Origin: Undibacterium_A arcticum
Lineage (GTDB): Bacteria; Pseudomonadota; Gammaproteobacteria; Burkholderiales; Burkholderiaceae_D
Assembly (NCBI RefSeq): GCF_042660705.1
Contig: NZ_JBHSUQ010000001.1
Direction: 5' to 3' (one strand)
DNA: 64,000 nucleotides
Position numbers and translations under genes: made by a program. The notes under the pieces are model-generated. The model did no database searches, was not told the origin of the DNA, and saw nothing but the letters and a program-made list of their open reading frames with translations. Shown here one piece after another: positions 28,734-38,304 of this stretch. The first letter of the stretch is position 1. Each line of letters starts with the position of its first letter.

Positions 28734-30290
28734 ATGGCCAACAACAGGTTATCCATGCGTAAAATCTTAGAAGTCCTTCGGCTGTTTTTTGAACTCGGCC
28801 GTTCCAAGCGGGAAATTGCCCGCGTCATCGGCGCCTCGCCAACCACGGTCAGCGACTACCTGTCGCGCATCAAGCTGGCTGGCCTAAGCTACCCCCTACC
28901 ACCGGAGATGGACGAGCAGGCGCTTGACCGCTTGCTATTCCCTCCAAGCGAGCCATCGGCGGTGCAACGCCCCGAGCCCGACTGGGCGCAGGTACACGAC
29001 GGCCTGCGCCGCAAGGGCGTGACGCTCGACCTGCTGTGGCAGGAGTACAAGTCCGAGCAGCCCGAAGGCTACCAGTACAGCGCCTTCTGCGGGCACTACC
29101 GGCGCTGGCGCCAGCGCCTGACCCTGTCGATGCGACAGACCCACACACCGGGAGAACGGCTGTTCCTCGACTATGCCGGCCAGACGGTGTCGGTCACGGA
29201 CCAGCACAGCGGCGAAATCCGGGAGGCGCAGATCTTCGTTGCCGTGCTCGGGGCATCCAACTACACCTTCCTTGAAGCGACCTGAAGCCAGCAACTGCCG
29301 GACTGGATCGGCAGCCACGTGCGGGCCATGAACTTCTACGGAGGAACGACCGAACTATGGGTGCCAGACAACCTGCGCAGCGGCGTCACCAAGGCATCGC
29401 GCTACGAGCCGGACATTAACCCCACCTACCAGGATCTGGCCAGCCACTACGAGGTGGCGGTGCTGCCGGCGCGGGCACGCAAGCCCAAGGACAAGGCCAA
29501 GGTCGAGAACGGCGTGCTGGTGGTCGAACGCTGGGTCCTGGCACGCCTGCGCCACCAGCGCTTCTTCAGCATCAACGAACTCAATCGCGTGCTGCGTGAT
29601 CTGCTCACGGACCTGAACGCGCGCCCGTTCAAGAAGCTGCCAGGATGTCGCGCCAGCGCCTTCGCCGAGATGGACCAACCGGCACTGCGGCCCTTGCCAG
29701 AGAAGGCTTACGAGTACGCCGAATGGAAGCTGGCGCGGGTCGGCATCGACTACCACGTCGACGTCGGCGGGCATTACTACTCGGTGCCGTGCCAGTTCGC
29801 CCGCCAGCAGGTCGACGTGCGCACGACCGCCACGACGGTGGAGGTATTCCATCGCGGCACGCGACTGGCAAGCCATGTCCACTGCACCTTCAAGGGGCGG
29901 CACACAACGATCGACGCGCACATGCCGCCGGCCCATCGGGCAGTCGCTGGGGTGACGGCGGAAACCCTGCGTAGCCAGGCGACCGCGATAGGGCCGCGTA
30001 CGGAAGTGCTGATCGAGCGTCTGCTGCATCAGCGCCGCCACCCGCAGCAGGCGTTCCGCAGCTGCCTTGGCGTGTTGCGCCTTGGGCAGGAGTTTGGAAC
30101 GGCACGGCTGGAAGCGGCATGCGTGCGCGCGCTCAAGCACAACGCCGTGAGCTGGAAGAGCGTGCATTCAATCCTCAAGCATGGTCTGGACCAGCAGGTA
30201 CAGGCGGCCGACCAGCGCGTACTGGATCTGCCTGAGCATGAGAATGTCCGCGGCGCCGCCTACTACCAAACCAGCTTGCACTTGCACTAA
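28734..30290 (+). pseudogene. istA: IS21-family transposase IstA with in-frame TGA
   Basis: A DDE transposase of about 518 residues. ATG 28734 starts MANNRLSMRKILEVLRLFFE, then an HTH (SKREIARVIGASPTTVSDYL). The RNase H-like core has LFLDYAGQTVSVTD (first Asp) and later DKAKVENGVLVVERW (catalytic Glu). YEYAEWKLARVGIDYHVDV and the C-terminal beta domain follow. At 29283-29285 the frame reads TGA where LEATWSQQL would be expected, a one-base Trp-to-stop change. Both sides stay in the same frame. Transposition is probably abolished unless the codon is read through. istB starts 24 bases downstream. Confidence 0.93.
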
Positions 30291-30314
30291 CCACATCCCA
30301 AAAAAAGGACGACA

Positions 30315-31070
30315 ATGTTGAACCATCCCACCCACGAAAAAAAACTGAACCAGCTCAAGCTCTTTGGAATGGCGCGCGCCCTGACCGAACAAGCCAGTCT
30401 CGATCTCGACCATCTTGGCTTCGAAGAGCGCCTTGGTCTGCTGATCGACCGCGAGACCACCGAGCGCGATGGACGCCTGCTGGCACAGCGCCTGTTGCGC
30501 GCAAAGCTCAAGCCCAACACCGCCGCCGAGGACACCGACTACCGTCACGCACGAGGCTTGGACAAGGCGCTGTTCCAGCGCCTGCTGGCCGGGCAGTGGC
30601 TGCGCGAAAAACAGAATGTGCTGCTCACCGGCCCGACGGGTGTCGGAAAGACTTGGCTCGCGTGCGCGTTGGCCCACCAGGCCTGCCGGCAGGGCTATAG
30701 CGCCTACTACGTTCGCCTGCCGCGCCTGCTCGACGAGCTGAGCATCGGTCGTGCCGACGGTCGTTACAGCAAGTTGCTCAAGCAGCTCGCCAAGGTCGAC
30801 GTCCTGACGATCGACGACTGGGGACTGGCAGTGCTCGACGACGTGCACCGCCGCGACCTGCTGGAGGTGCTGGACGACCGCCACAACGCGCGTTCGACCA
30901 TCGTGACCAGCCAGCTTCCGGTGGACCACTGGCATGCCGCCATCGGCGACGCCACGCTGGCCGATGCCATCCTCGACCGCCTGGTGCACAACGCGCATCA
31001 GCTGACGCTGAAGGGCGAATCACTACGTAAAAAGCGTAGTCGATTGACAAACCAGCTCGCTCAGGAGTAA
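30315..31070 (+). CDS. istB: IS21-family helper ATPase IstB
   Basis: A 251-residue AAA+ ATPase related to DnaC, which assembles on DNA and activates IstA. Walker A is GPTGVGKTW (about residues 104-112) and Walker B is VLTIDDWGL. The sensor region STIVTSQLPVDHWH and ADAILDRLVHNAHQLTLKG with sensor II arginines are intact. Full length. It follows istA with an A-run and AAGGA RBS. Confidence 0.95.
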   Translation: MLNHPTHEKKLNQLKLFGMARALTEQASLDLDHLGFEERLGLLIDRETTERDGRLLAQRLLRAKLKPNTAAEDTDYRHARGLDKALFQRLLAGQWLREKQNVLLTGPTGVGKTWLACALAHQACRQGYSAYYVRLPRLLDELSIGRADGRYSKLLKQLAKVDVLTIDDWGLAVLDDVHRRDLLEVLDDRHNARSTIVTSQLPVDHWHAAIGDATLADAILDRLVHNAHQLTLKGESLRKKRSRLTNQLAQE

Positions 31071-31175
31071 AACCCAACTTCGACCCCGCGTCGTCGCGCC
31101 CGAAGTGTCCAGTTTGGCGTGGAATGCGTGTCCAGTTTGCGGCGGATTAGGCGTCCAGTTTGGCTGGATTACGCA

Positions 31176-31292
31176 CCCCGTGGTCTCCAATACCTGAAGC
31201 TTGGCCAAGAGGCCATCGATTTGGTCGTCGGGCTGCTGCGCGCCGCCGGAGGCCTGGATGGCGGCTTCGAGGGTAGGGCGGTCGAAGGGCAT
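31176..31292 (-). pseudogene. N-terminal part of the IS21-interrupted gene
   Basis: ATG at 31292 begins MPFDRPTLEAAIQASGGAQQ and runs 39 codons to LETTG, where the IS21 target duplication starts. It begins about 18 bases after the end of the 268-residue gene on the same strand, so the two were co-transcribed before insertion. See 27784-28542 for the remainder. Confidence 0.75.
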
Positions 31293-31310
31293 GGTCGCTT
31301 CGCGCAGAGC

Positions 31311-32021
31311 TTACGGCTGAAACTCGCTCAGCGGCGTCACGCAGATGATGTCCGTCGGCGGCACCATTTGGCGCAAGCGCGCCTCAGACTCGTAGGGATA
31401 AGCGTCTGGACGAATCGTTGCGTGATGGCGACTCAGCACGGCAAGGGACATTTCGTACCCGGCCTTCAGGACGTCTCCGGGCAGGGCTACCTCAACGACG
31501 ACCGCGCGACCGATTGTCTCCAGCTTCGACGCAATTGATAAATCTTGCTTCAGCGGCATGAAGATTGACTCGCCGCCGAAGAATCGGAAGAACGTCTCGG
31601 TCCCGGAGGTCTTGACCAGGGACCGGGAAAGGCAGGCCCAAACAAAACCATCTCGCAGCCTGCGCTGCCCGTGCCGCTCGAAATAATCCTCCCATGCAGC
31701 CTTCATCTCGGTGACCTCATCTGCGGTGAACTGGTCTCCGAACATTGATAGGAATTCAGCCTGATGGGCCTGAACGTTGGTTGGACGGAGGCCGCGTGTC
31801 TCGAAGAAGCCGGGCGATGGCTCCTTGGTGCAGTGATAGCCGTGGATGCGCTGCTGCTTAAGGTAAGCCTCGAGGTCGTCGGCGATGGAGCGAACCGACC
31901 GGCTCTCAGGGACGGTATCCAAGAACTCGTGATCTTGGAACAGATGCCGATGACGGGCCAAGCGGGCGACGAACGCGGCGGGCAGCGCGTCAGAAGAGTC
32001 AAGACGAAGAGGTGGTGACAT
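31311..32021 (-). CDS. Protein of unknown function, first gene of a disrupted two-gene unit
   Basis: About 236 residues from ATG 32021 (a start at 32051 is also possible; neither has a clear RBS). No signal peptide or membrane helix. Features: IHGYHCTKEPSPGFFETRGL, a pattern reminiscent of the H-x-T...GL start of ADP-ribosyltransferase-like folds, and TFFRFFGGESIFMPLKQD followed by IGRAVVVEVALPGD. The link to ART-like toxins is a guess from pattern only. The IS-disrupted gene follows after 18 bases. A pair of this layout could be a toxin-antitoxin or defence unit. Confidence 0.6.
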   Translation of the reverse strand: MSPPLRLDSSDALPAAFVARLARHRHLFQDHEFLDTVPESRSVRSIADDLEAYLKQQRIHGYHCTKEPSPGFFETRGLRPTNVQAHQAEFLSMFGDQFTADEVTEMKAAWEDYFERHGQRRLRDGFVWACLSRSLVKTSGTETFFRFFGGESIFMPLKQDLSIASKLETIGRAVVVEVALPGDVLKAGYEMSLAVLSRHHATIRPDAYPYESEARLRQMVPPTDIICVTPLSEFQP

Positions 32022-32100
32022 GGTGATGAGTATTGCATGAGTTCGCCTCATCTTAACAACGACCGCTTTGCTGGAAGTTGACCGACCGTAATGGGTCCAG

Positions 32101-32234
32101 GCTGTGTCAAAACGCAAAATAATTTCGTCGAAAGAAATCGACCTCTCAAAACGGCCGCTAATGCGATTTTCTCGACATCGGCAAGGGTGTTCCTACCTAC
32201 GAAATTTTGTCGCATTTGCGTTTTTACACAAGCT
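32101..32234. repeat. Short element with about 25-bp imperfect inverted ends (MITE-like)
   Basis: The left end GCTGTGTCAAAACGCAAAAT with TTTCGTCG, and the reverse complement of the right end (GCTTGTGTAAAAACGCAAAT, then TTTCGTAGG), are clearly related. The 80 bases between them have no ORF. This may be a miniature inverted-repeat element derived from a transposon. No convincing target duplication was seen. The rest of 32235-32457 contains nothing recognised. Confidence 0.45.
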
Positions 32235-32457
32235 CGGTCGACTCCGGCCGTTCGATCTTAGCGTACGGATTTTTGCCCTTCGCGAGGTGTCCCCGACTTC
32301 ATCAAGGACCCGTTGGGGTGCGAACCAGCCCATCGATCCACTTGCATTGCCGCGACGTTCTGCTGGCGTGACCGTCACCCGGTATCGTCACCCTAGCCGT
32401 GGTCGATGGCGTGGCTGTGGCCTTGTGCTGAACAGTACCCCGCCGCTATCGGCGTAG

Positions 32458-32814
32458 GGTCCGCTTTCCCTGTCTGCATCCGTCCGGTGGGCCGAGCCGC
32501 TGGTCGAACTGATCGGCAAGGATCAAGCCAAGGACGACGACAGCGATGCGCTATTTGCGCGTGCCAAGAAAGACGACGCGGTCTCCGTCGAGAACAAAGC
32601 ACATGCGCCCATCAGCAGCGCTGACATCGACCGCGTGATTGCGCGCATCAGCGCCGCCTTCACCAACAAGTTCGGGCGGGTGCTGACGGTGCCTATCGAG
32701 AAAGTCTGGGCATTCCGTGATTTGCCACATGCCATTCTCGCTAGTGCAGCGGCGCAGGGCATCCAGGCGACGGCGGTGCACGCATCCGACGACCGCGCCG
32801 ATGATGCTAGATAA
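32458..32814 (+). pseudogene. C-terminal fragment of an unidentified protein
   Basis: An open frame without start codon gives about 118 residues: SVRWAEPLVELIGKDQAKDD, an acidic linker, then SADIDRVIARISAAFTNKFG and VLTVPIEKVWAFRDLPHAIL. It ends at TAA 32812-32814. It reads like the helical C-terminus of a plasmid- or ICE-borne protein. A stop precedes it at 32455, so the N-terminus is lost. Confidence 0.5.
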
Positions 32815-32872
32815 ATAGCTTTTCATGCTTCCTTGGGCTTAACGGCTGCTCCTTTGAAAACGCCACCAGACG

Positions 32873-33766
32873 TTATTTCTCCCTCGGCGGTGTACGCGAT
32901 TCCACCCGATTGGCGGCCTCAAGCATTGCATACATGCTGATTGGGGAGAGGTCAATATCTTCCATCAGACTACTCAAATACTCACGCGATTTGGTCAGCA
33001 CGCCGTTGCGTTTGCACACCAGCCATGCAACGGCCTCAGCTTCAACTTCTTTTTGTGCATGGTTTAGATGCATTCTGCCCGGCCAACGCCCCTTCGAGTC
33101 TGCACCAACGTGGCCGCAATAGACATGCCCTAATTCATGCGCCAGCGTGGCATACCGGGTCGGCAAATTGTGTGTGGCGTTGACCTTGATTCGGAAAACT
33201 GTCGTCGTGCTATTATCATCCGCGCATATTGCCTTACACGTCTCAGGCATAATGTTAATCCCTGAAGCAGTCCCTGCCAGCAAGGCACCGTAGCAGCGCG
33301 TTTCCTCTACGTGAACCTCGTATTTCGCGGCGGCTTTGCATGTTTGTTCATAAATTGTCGGAGATAACTCACCCGCCGCGAACAATGGGTTTTCATTTTC
33401 TCCGGGTAATGAGTCGCCTTCCGTATCCCCCTGCTCAAACAGGAACGACACTGGTCCGAAAGCTCGGAGAATCACTATAGGTATAGCATCGGACTTGACG
33501 TGTCGTCCGATACTTTTCCATTTTCGCCGTGAAGCCACAGCCCCTGATCCTGGCCGCTGAACACGCACAAGCATCGCGTTGTATATCGATAAGTTGTTGA
33601 AGCGCACAACAAATTCCAGGAATTCATGGAATCCATCCACGCCGTTCGTGGCAAGCGATTCCGCAAACAATTGATCAATCGCTGATTGGCAGTCCTCGAA
33701 ATGCAGGAGCCGATTCCCCGCCGCCGTATCGACAATTTCGACATTTTCCATTGCGATCTCCATCAA
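32873..33766 (-). CDS. ArdC/IrrE-type protein: ssDNA-binding-like N-terminus with zinc metallopeptidase domain
   Basis: Up to 297 residues; the start at 33751 (MENVEIVDTAAGN) has GGAG 7 bases upstream and is preferred. The N-terminal part (FLEFVVRFNNLSIYNAMLVR, RKWKSIGRHVKSDAIPIVIL) matches the ArdC N-terminal ssDNA-binding domain. The C-terminal part has HELGH (zinc-binding HExxH) and EVEAEAVAWLVCKRN (third ligand and IrrE/ImmA pattern). ArdC-type proteins are plasmid anti-restriction factors that protect incoming DNA. ImmA-type peptidases cleave repressors. Its presence supports a conjugative-element origin of this segment. Confidence 0.85.
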   Translation of the reverse strand: MMEIAMENVEIVDTAAGNRLLHFEDCQSAIDQLFAESLATNGVDGFHEFLEFVVRFNNLSIYNAMLVRVQRPGSGAVASRRKWKSIGRHVKSDAIPIVILRAFGPVSFLFEQGDTEGDSLPGENENPLFAAGELSPTIYEQTCKAAAKYEVHVEETRCYGALLAGTASGINIMPETCKAICADDNSTTTVFRIKVNATHNLPTRYATLAHELGHVYCGHVGADSKGRWPGRMHLNHAQKEVEAEAVAWLVCKRNGVLTKSREYLSSLMEDIDLSPISMYAMLEAANRVESRTPPREK

Positions 33767-34261
33767 TTCTTAGGTCACCCCGGGGCACAACGGCGGGAAA
33801 AGTTACAGGATTACCTGCGCACGGTGCTGCTTCGCTCACCCGCAGCGACGAGGGGGCGGGGGCCGATTCCATTATCGACAATCCAGACCGTGCTGCTCCT
33901 GGCGTGGGCCAAGTCGGCCTAGGTTCACGGAATGTCGTGCAACCCTGGCATCGTGCAGGCGCCAGCGTGGCGCATGGCGTCACCGGTGTTCTTGCGGTGG
34001 GCGCAGGTCGATGACACGCCCATTGGGGAAGACCCACACGTCACCTTCCGTCGTGATGAATTTGATCGCACCCTCGAACGGATACCCGCCGCTATTTGCG
34101 CCGGATTCAGGCGCACGACGACGGTCGGGATGCATAAAATCTGGGCATTTGACCTGTCGCATGCGATCTCCGCCCGCGCACACGGGCCGCCAAGGCATCA
34201 GATCGTCGGCGCACCACGTACTTTATGATGGTGCGGCACATATTGAAAAGGCGGTTTTTCA
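33767..34261. other. Intergenic stretch with degraded coding-like sequence
   Basis: About 495 bases. On the minus strand (34198-33980) a frame reads VKCPDFMHPDRRRAPESGAN and EGAIKFITTEGDVWVFPNGR. It is protein-like and small, with no RBS and no family that I know. It could be a short hypothetical gene or a fragment. Confidence 0.35.
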
Positions 34262-34834
34262 TCAGATTGCCTTGGGCGTGACGACGGTCAATACGGTGGA
34301 CCGGGACACGTTGAAGCGCCGCGCCAAGCTGCTGATGCTATCACCGCGCCCATGCAATTCCGTCATCGTTTGGCGCTGCGCTACGGTCGTTTTAGGCGGC
34401 CGGCCGAGCGTTTTTCCTTCCGCCTTGGCTCGGGCCAATCCTGCTTGGGTGCGCTCCACCAACAAGTCACGTTCCATTTCCGCGACCGCCGCCAGCATCG
34501 CCAGCATCAACTTGCCGGCGGGCGAACCCAGATCGAGCTTGCCGAGCTGCAAAACAATGACTTCGACTTTCCGCTCGGCCAGGCGCTTGATGGTCGCCAA
34601 CACGTCCGGTGCATCGCGTCCGAGCCGATCAAGTTTGGCCACCACAAGCGTGTCGTTGCGGCGAATCTTGTCGAACAGTTCCTTGAACTGCGGTCGCTGC
34701 GCTGCGTGCGCTGAGCCGCTCACGGTGTCGGCAAACCAGTATTCGACAGCATAGCCGGCCCGCTCGATTTCAAGACGCTGGTTCTCGACCATCTGCAGCG
34801 ACGTCGATACCCGACCGTATCCGAAAATTGCCAT
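34262..34834 (-). CDS. Serine recombinase (resolvase/invertase family)
   Basis: A 190-residue small serine recombinase. ATG 34834 has AAGGA 9 bases upstream. GYGRVSTSLQMVENQ contains the catalytic serine region (Y-x-R-V-S). KLDRLGRDAPDVL holds the R-LgR motif and AAVAEMERDLLVERTQAGLA the E-helix start. A C-terminal HTH (DSISSLARRFNVSRSTVLTV) completes it. Full length for a Tn3-type resolvase or DNA invertase. No transposase gene or clear res site adjoins it, so it probably belonged to a plasmid or to a lost transposon. Confidence 0.93.
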   Translation of the reverse strand: MAIFGYGRVSTSLQMVENQRLEIERAGYAVEYWFADTVSGSAHAAQRPQFKELFDKIRRNDTLVVAKLDRLGRDAPDVLATIKRLAERKVEVIVLQLGKLDLGSPAGKLMLAMLAAVAEMERDLLVERTQAGLARAKAEGKTLGRPPKTTVAQRQTMTELHGRGDSISSLARRFNVSRSTVLTVVTPKAI

Positions 34835-35130
34835 TTTGTCGGTTCCTTTGACTGTTGGAAAACGCGTGTCCACGTTTCCAGCATGGCAGAAAATCGCAAC
34901 CCTATATTGATAACAGCCAAACAAGTGGCATTTTTGTGGTGTTGGAATACGGTCCTTTTCTGACAGGTGAAGCCTCGGGATACCGAGACCGGTACGTATT
35001 CTAATTTCAGTCCTTGCGCATACGCAAAGCAAAAGCCAACGAATCGTCGAATAGTTAAAAGCTATTGAAGGAGACAGACCAGGCCAAGCCGGCTGTTAAA
35101 CAACAAAAACCACTTCCAAGGAGTACGGCC

Positions 35131-35968
35131 GTGCGCAGATATCTACTTTCCGTATTGGGTCTGTTGTCTTTTTTGATCGGGCTGGGTGCGGCGCCGAGTG
35201 CGCTGGCCACCACAACCACGCTGACGTTCGATGAATATCCAGATGGAACCACTCTTACCACGCAATACCAGGGTGTCGGGGTCACGATTTCCGGCGCGGC
35301 TGTATCTAACGCTCTTGCTACCCCTTGGCCTGCTAATACGGGGGCGAACGTTGCCTTCGCCCAGACCGGTCTGATGACGTTCACCTTGAACTCCACCATC
35401 ACTGGTGCGATTCAAACTGTCTCGGCCTATGTCTCAGGGGATACCAGTGTCGGCATCTACGCCTATGACGTAGGCGGTGTTTTGATTGGGCAATCAGTCA
35501 CGCCTGGGGCTACTAATAATTTGCTTGTCTCGGTGGCTTCCTCGGGCAACCCGATTGCCCGTGTCGCGATCCATGACGGTGGTTCCAGCTTCGCGATCGA
35601 TACGCTGACGTTCGCCACTACAGTAGTCAGTAACGTCAAGCCGGTGGCCGATGCCGGCGACAAGCAGAAGGCGCGTATTGGCAGCCTGGTGACGCTGGAC
35701 GGCAGCCGCAGTGTCGATCCGGACCATCAGCCGCAGCCATTGGCGTATCACTGGACGCAGACGTTCGGCCCGTCCGTGGCGTTGTCTGGCGCGACCACGG
35801 TGAGGCCGACGTTACGCCCTTGACCCAAGGTAATTACGTGTTTTCGCTCGTCGTCAATGATGGGCAGGCCAACAGCAATACTGCAACGGTGAAGGTGACG
35901 GCATCCAAGAACGGGAATCTGAGCGCGGCAGAAGTCAGCGGGATACTTGTCAACCCGTTCGGGAAGTG
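35131..35968 (+). pseudogene. Exported protein with PKD/Ig-like domain, frameshifted near C-terminus
   Basis: GTG 35131 with AAGGAG 10 bases upstream starts MRRYLLSVLGLLSFLIGLGA and a signal peptide ending SALA. Residues about 30-170 (LTFDEYPDGTTLTTQYQGVG ...) resemble beta-sandwich domains of surface proteins. Then PVADAGDKQKARIGSLVTLD and AYHWTQTFGPSVALSG begin a PKD/REJ-like domain. The frame breaks near 35805. The next frame completes it (PLTQGNYVFSLVVNDGQANS) and stops at 35966-35968. Extracellular or envelope-bound, role unknown. Confidence 0.65.
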
Positions 35969-36350
35969 AGCATAAATGACGCGCGAGGGGGCACATCACC
36001 CTTGAATAGCTAGAGAAAATCGGCGACAGCGCAAGCCAAATTGCTGACCGAGGCATGGTCAATCTTATCGGCATGCTGGGTAATGTTTGCAGCGGACTGG
36101 GGGAGCTGAAGCATTAAGCGCGCGCTCATAGGCTCGACAAAATGTAATCTATTTTGTTTGGGCGGTGGTTTCAAGAACAACTGCAGTGGGAAACCAATTG
36201 GCCGGTTTGATCTTACCCCCGAACGGTCGACCTTTCTGAATGCAGATAACTTGCCCCCTTGAATTAGTACGGCAAGAATGTAGAGTCTGCCCTTAGGGAG
36301 GCAGGCATGATGAATCGCTGTAGGCGTTCAGTCCTACGGTGTTTTGTTTG
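35969..36350. other. Intergenic stretch, nothing recognised
   Basis: About 380 bases between the exported protein and the HNH gene, which point toward each other. No ORF, strong hairpin or repeat is supported. Confidence 0.4.
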
Positions 36351-37256
36351 TTACTTGCACTTAACGGGCATCAGATTATGCATTTCCTGCGCAGCCTCTC
36401 GGTGACGCCGGAGAAAGGGGATCTGCTCTGGTTTTGTGGGCCTGCGCAAGCAGGTTTTTCCGCTAGAAAGTACAAGTTTTTTGACTCCAGGTGGAAGATC
36501 CTTCGCTAGGAGCAAAGCGCCGTCGTCTGCAAATGCAAGCAGATGAGAATCGAGCAGCGCATGCAAGTGTACGCAAAGAAGCAGCCCATTGTACAAGTTG
36601 GTTTTTTCGCGGCGGTTTGCGACATTCCAAGGTATAAGATGTGCAGCTTGTAGCAGCCGGGGCGCACTAAGGCCGGTCACAGCGCAAGCGCCGTTCCATG
36701 CCGCCCTCACATCCCTTGCGAAAATGTCATGATTGGCTCGTTGTGCCACCATAGCCATATAGTTAAATCCACCAGGTGCAAGCTGTAACGGGACTGAACT
36801 ACTGTCGATTCCATCTTGTCCCGGCGGCGGCATATAATCACGTCCGTCAATCCAGACCACAGTCGGATTTGAACTCATCCTGAAACCGGTGAAGAACTCA
36901 GAAAAGGTAACGCCGGTTTGGCCCACTTTCTTCCAACACTTCATGACAGTGACCGTGTATCGGTCCCGCGGCGGACGGTGCTGCGTTTTACTCGTCACTA
37001 CCTTGGACGCGACTTTGCCGACGTACAGCTCAGTACCCTGGTTTGGGTTAGTATAAAAAAAGAAGGACCGTTTTTTTCTTTCAAGGCCGACGTTTAGCGC
37101 CGCATGTGGAATATTCCAATGTCCAGTTTGATTGGTGCCGAACAGTACTTTGTTTGTACTTCGGCTTGATGCCTTGCGGTTGCTGAGATTGATTGCCAAA
37201 AATGGCTCGCGCGTGAGCAATGGAATCTCAAACCAGTGCGTTATCTCTTCGTTCAA
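36351..37256 (-). CDS. HNH endonuclease-domain protein
   Basis: A 301-residue protein. The C-terminal third carries an HNH_2-type nuclease domain: ACAVTGLSAPRLLQAAHLIP, then YNGLLLCVHLHALLDSHLLA. Here AAH is the first histidine, NGLLL the asparagine and the later His completes the metal site. The N-terminal 180 residues (HWFEIPLLTREPFLAINLSN, FFFYTNPNQGTELYVGKV) form an unassigned domain that may recognise DNA or a modified base. Such C-terminal HNH proteins are common modification-dependent restriction enzymes. That role is inference. No methylase is adjacent. Confidence 0.85.
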   Translation of the reverse strand: MNEEITHWFEIPLLTREPFLAINLSNRKASSRSTNKVLFGTNQTGHWNIPHAALNVGLERKKRSFFFYTNPNQGTELYVGKVASKVVTSKTQHRPPRDRYTVTVMKCWKKVGQTGVTFSEFFTGFRMSSNPTVVWIDGRDYMPPPGQDGIDSSSVPLQLAPGGFNYMAMVAQRANHDIFARDVRAAWNGACAVTGLSAPRLLQAAHLIPWNVANRREKTNLYNGLLLCVHLHALLDSHLLAFADDGALLLAKDLPPGVKKLVLSSGKTCLRRPTKPEQIPFLRRHREAAQEMHNLMPVKCK

Positions 37257-37486
37257 AGAACCCCCTTAGTTTCCTGCCGACAGGTGGCGGCAGCGCCGCT
37301 ATTCTGCCGCCACAGATAATTGATAAGATAATAAGCCACCTTGTGTTGGCCGAGCTAAATACTTCTGTCGTAATTGTGGATGTCTGCTTATGATCTTACC
37401 GAGACGATCAGCGTTGCGACAAGCGGATGTTTAACGACAGATTTCATCCGCCAACAAATGCGGTCAGCAGGGACGTGTTAGGCCGA

Positions 37487-38158
37487 TTAGTTTTCAAAAA
37501 GGATTGAATCATCGCTTTTGTAATAGTTGGCAGCTGCCGTCTTGAAACCCTTCATCGTTGCCCAGTTGAAGCCTCCCCCAACCACAGCACCAACGCCGAA
37601 TGGAACTAAACGACCAACAGCAATACCACCGCGCTTCGCCCCGTATTTTGTAACGATAGTCGTTCCCACTTTTTGGTTTATGCGTTTAAAGATTTCTGCG
37701 GGCACACGTTTGAACTGCGCGATAGCAATTTTTGTTGTAACCCGGACTGTCGCCTCTTTCCCTAAGGTTAGTACCCCGCACCAAAGACCGAGAACTCTGA
37801 CAAAGTCTTGATTAAAAGAAGCGTCGGTGTCTCGTTCATAGATCTGCCCCACTCCGATTGTCATTCCGGCCATGCATCGGAGCATGTAAGCAAGATCCGC
37901 TGAGATGGCACCAGCCTCAATCCCAATCTGAGTTACTGTGCCTAAGCCCGGAATCACACTAGGTAAAGCAGTGACTGCGCCCTCAGATGCATAGCGCCAG
38001 CAGATTTGGTCGGCCCATTTACTTGCAAGTCCATCTTTCGACATCGACGGATGCGCCGCTCGCATATCAGCTATATGACGCGCTACATCTGTGCTGCTTG
38101 GTTGCAGCGTTTCTATGGCCTTAAGTACGAGCGTCGTGATTGCTGACTGGTCAGACAT
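37487..38158 (-). CDS. EcsC-family-like protein
   Basis: A 223-residue protein with the layout of EcsC-family members. There is an N-terminal helical stretch, then EGAVTALPSVIPGLGTVTQI with a hydrophobic helix pair (SADLAYMLRCMAGMTIGVGQ), and a glycine-rich C-terminal hydrophobic segment (RLVPFGVGAVVGGGFNWATM). These may associate with the inner membrane. The family's function is poorly known (named after B. subtilis EcsC). It stands alone upstream of IS1595. ATG 38158 lies behind AGGAGATTC on the minus strand. Confidence 0.75.
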   Translation of the reverse strand: MSDQSAITTLVLKAIETLQPSSTDVARHIADMRAAHPSMSKDGLASKWADQICWRYASEGAVTALPSVIPGLGTVTQIGIEAGAISADLAYMLRCMAGMTIGVGQIYERDTDASFNQDFVRVLGLWCGVLTLGKEATVRVTTKIAIAQFKRVPAEIFKRINQKVGTTIVTKYGAKRGGIAVGRLVPFGVGAVVGGGFNWATMKGFKTAAANYYKSDDSILFEN

Positions 38159-38304
38159 TGAATCTCCTGCAATCTAGTTTAGGGCTACCAGCGGGAACCA
38201 GCCGAGGTTGATTCGCCGATATAGTAATTATCGGGGAGCATCGACAGGCAGACATCAACCCATATTGGCAGGTGGTGTTCCCTTGAGCTTGTTGACGATC
38301 ATCG

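Larger units (their letters stand above)
28543..31175 (+). mobile_element. Complete IS21-family insertion sequence, 6-bp target duplication
   Basis: A 2,633-bp element bounded by TGCGTA...TACGCA ends and flanked by the direct repeat CCCCGT (28537-28542 and 31176-31181). Both ends carry multiple copies of a (T)GTCCAGTTTG-type terminal repeat, at about 28550-28660 and 31105-31165, as is usual for IS21. It encodes IstA and IstB in tandem. IstA has an internal stop codon. The element interrupts a minus-strand gene in frame-restorable fashion. Confidence 0.95.
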
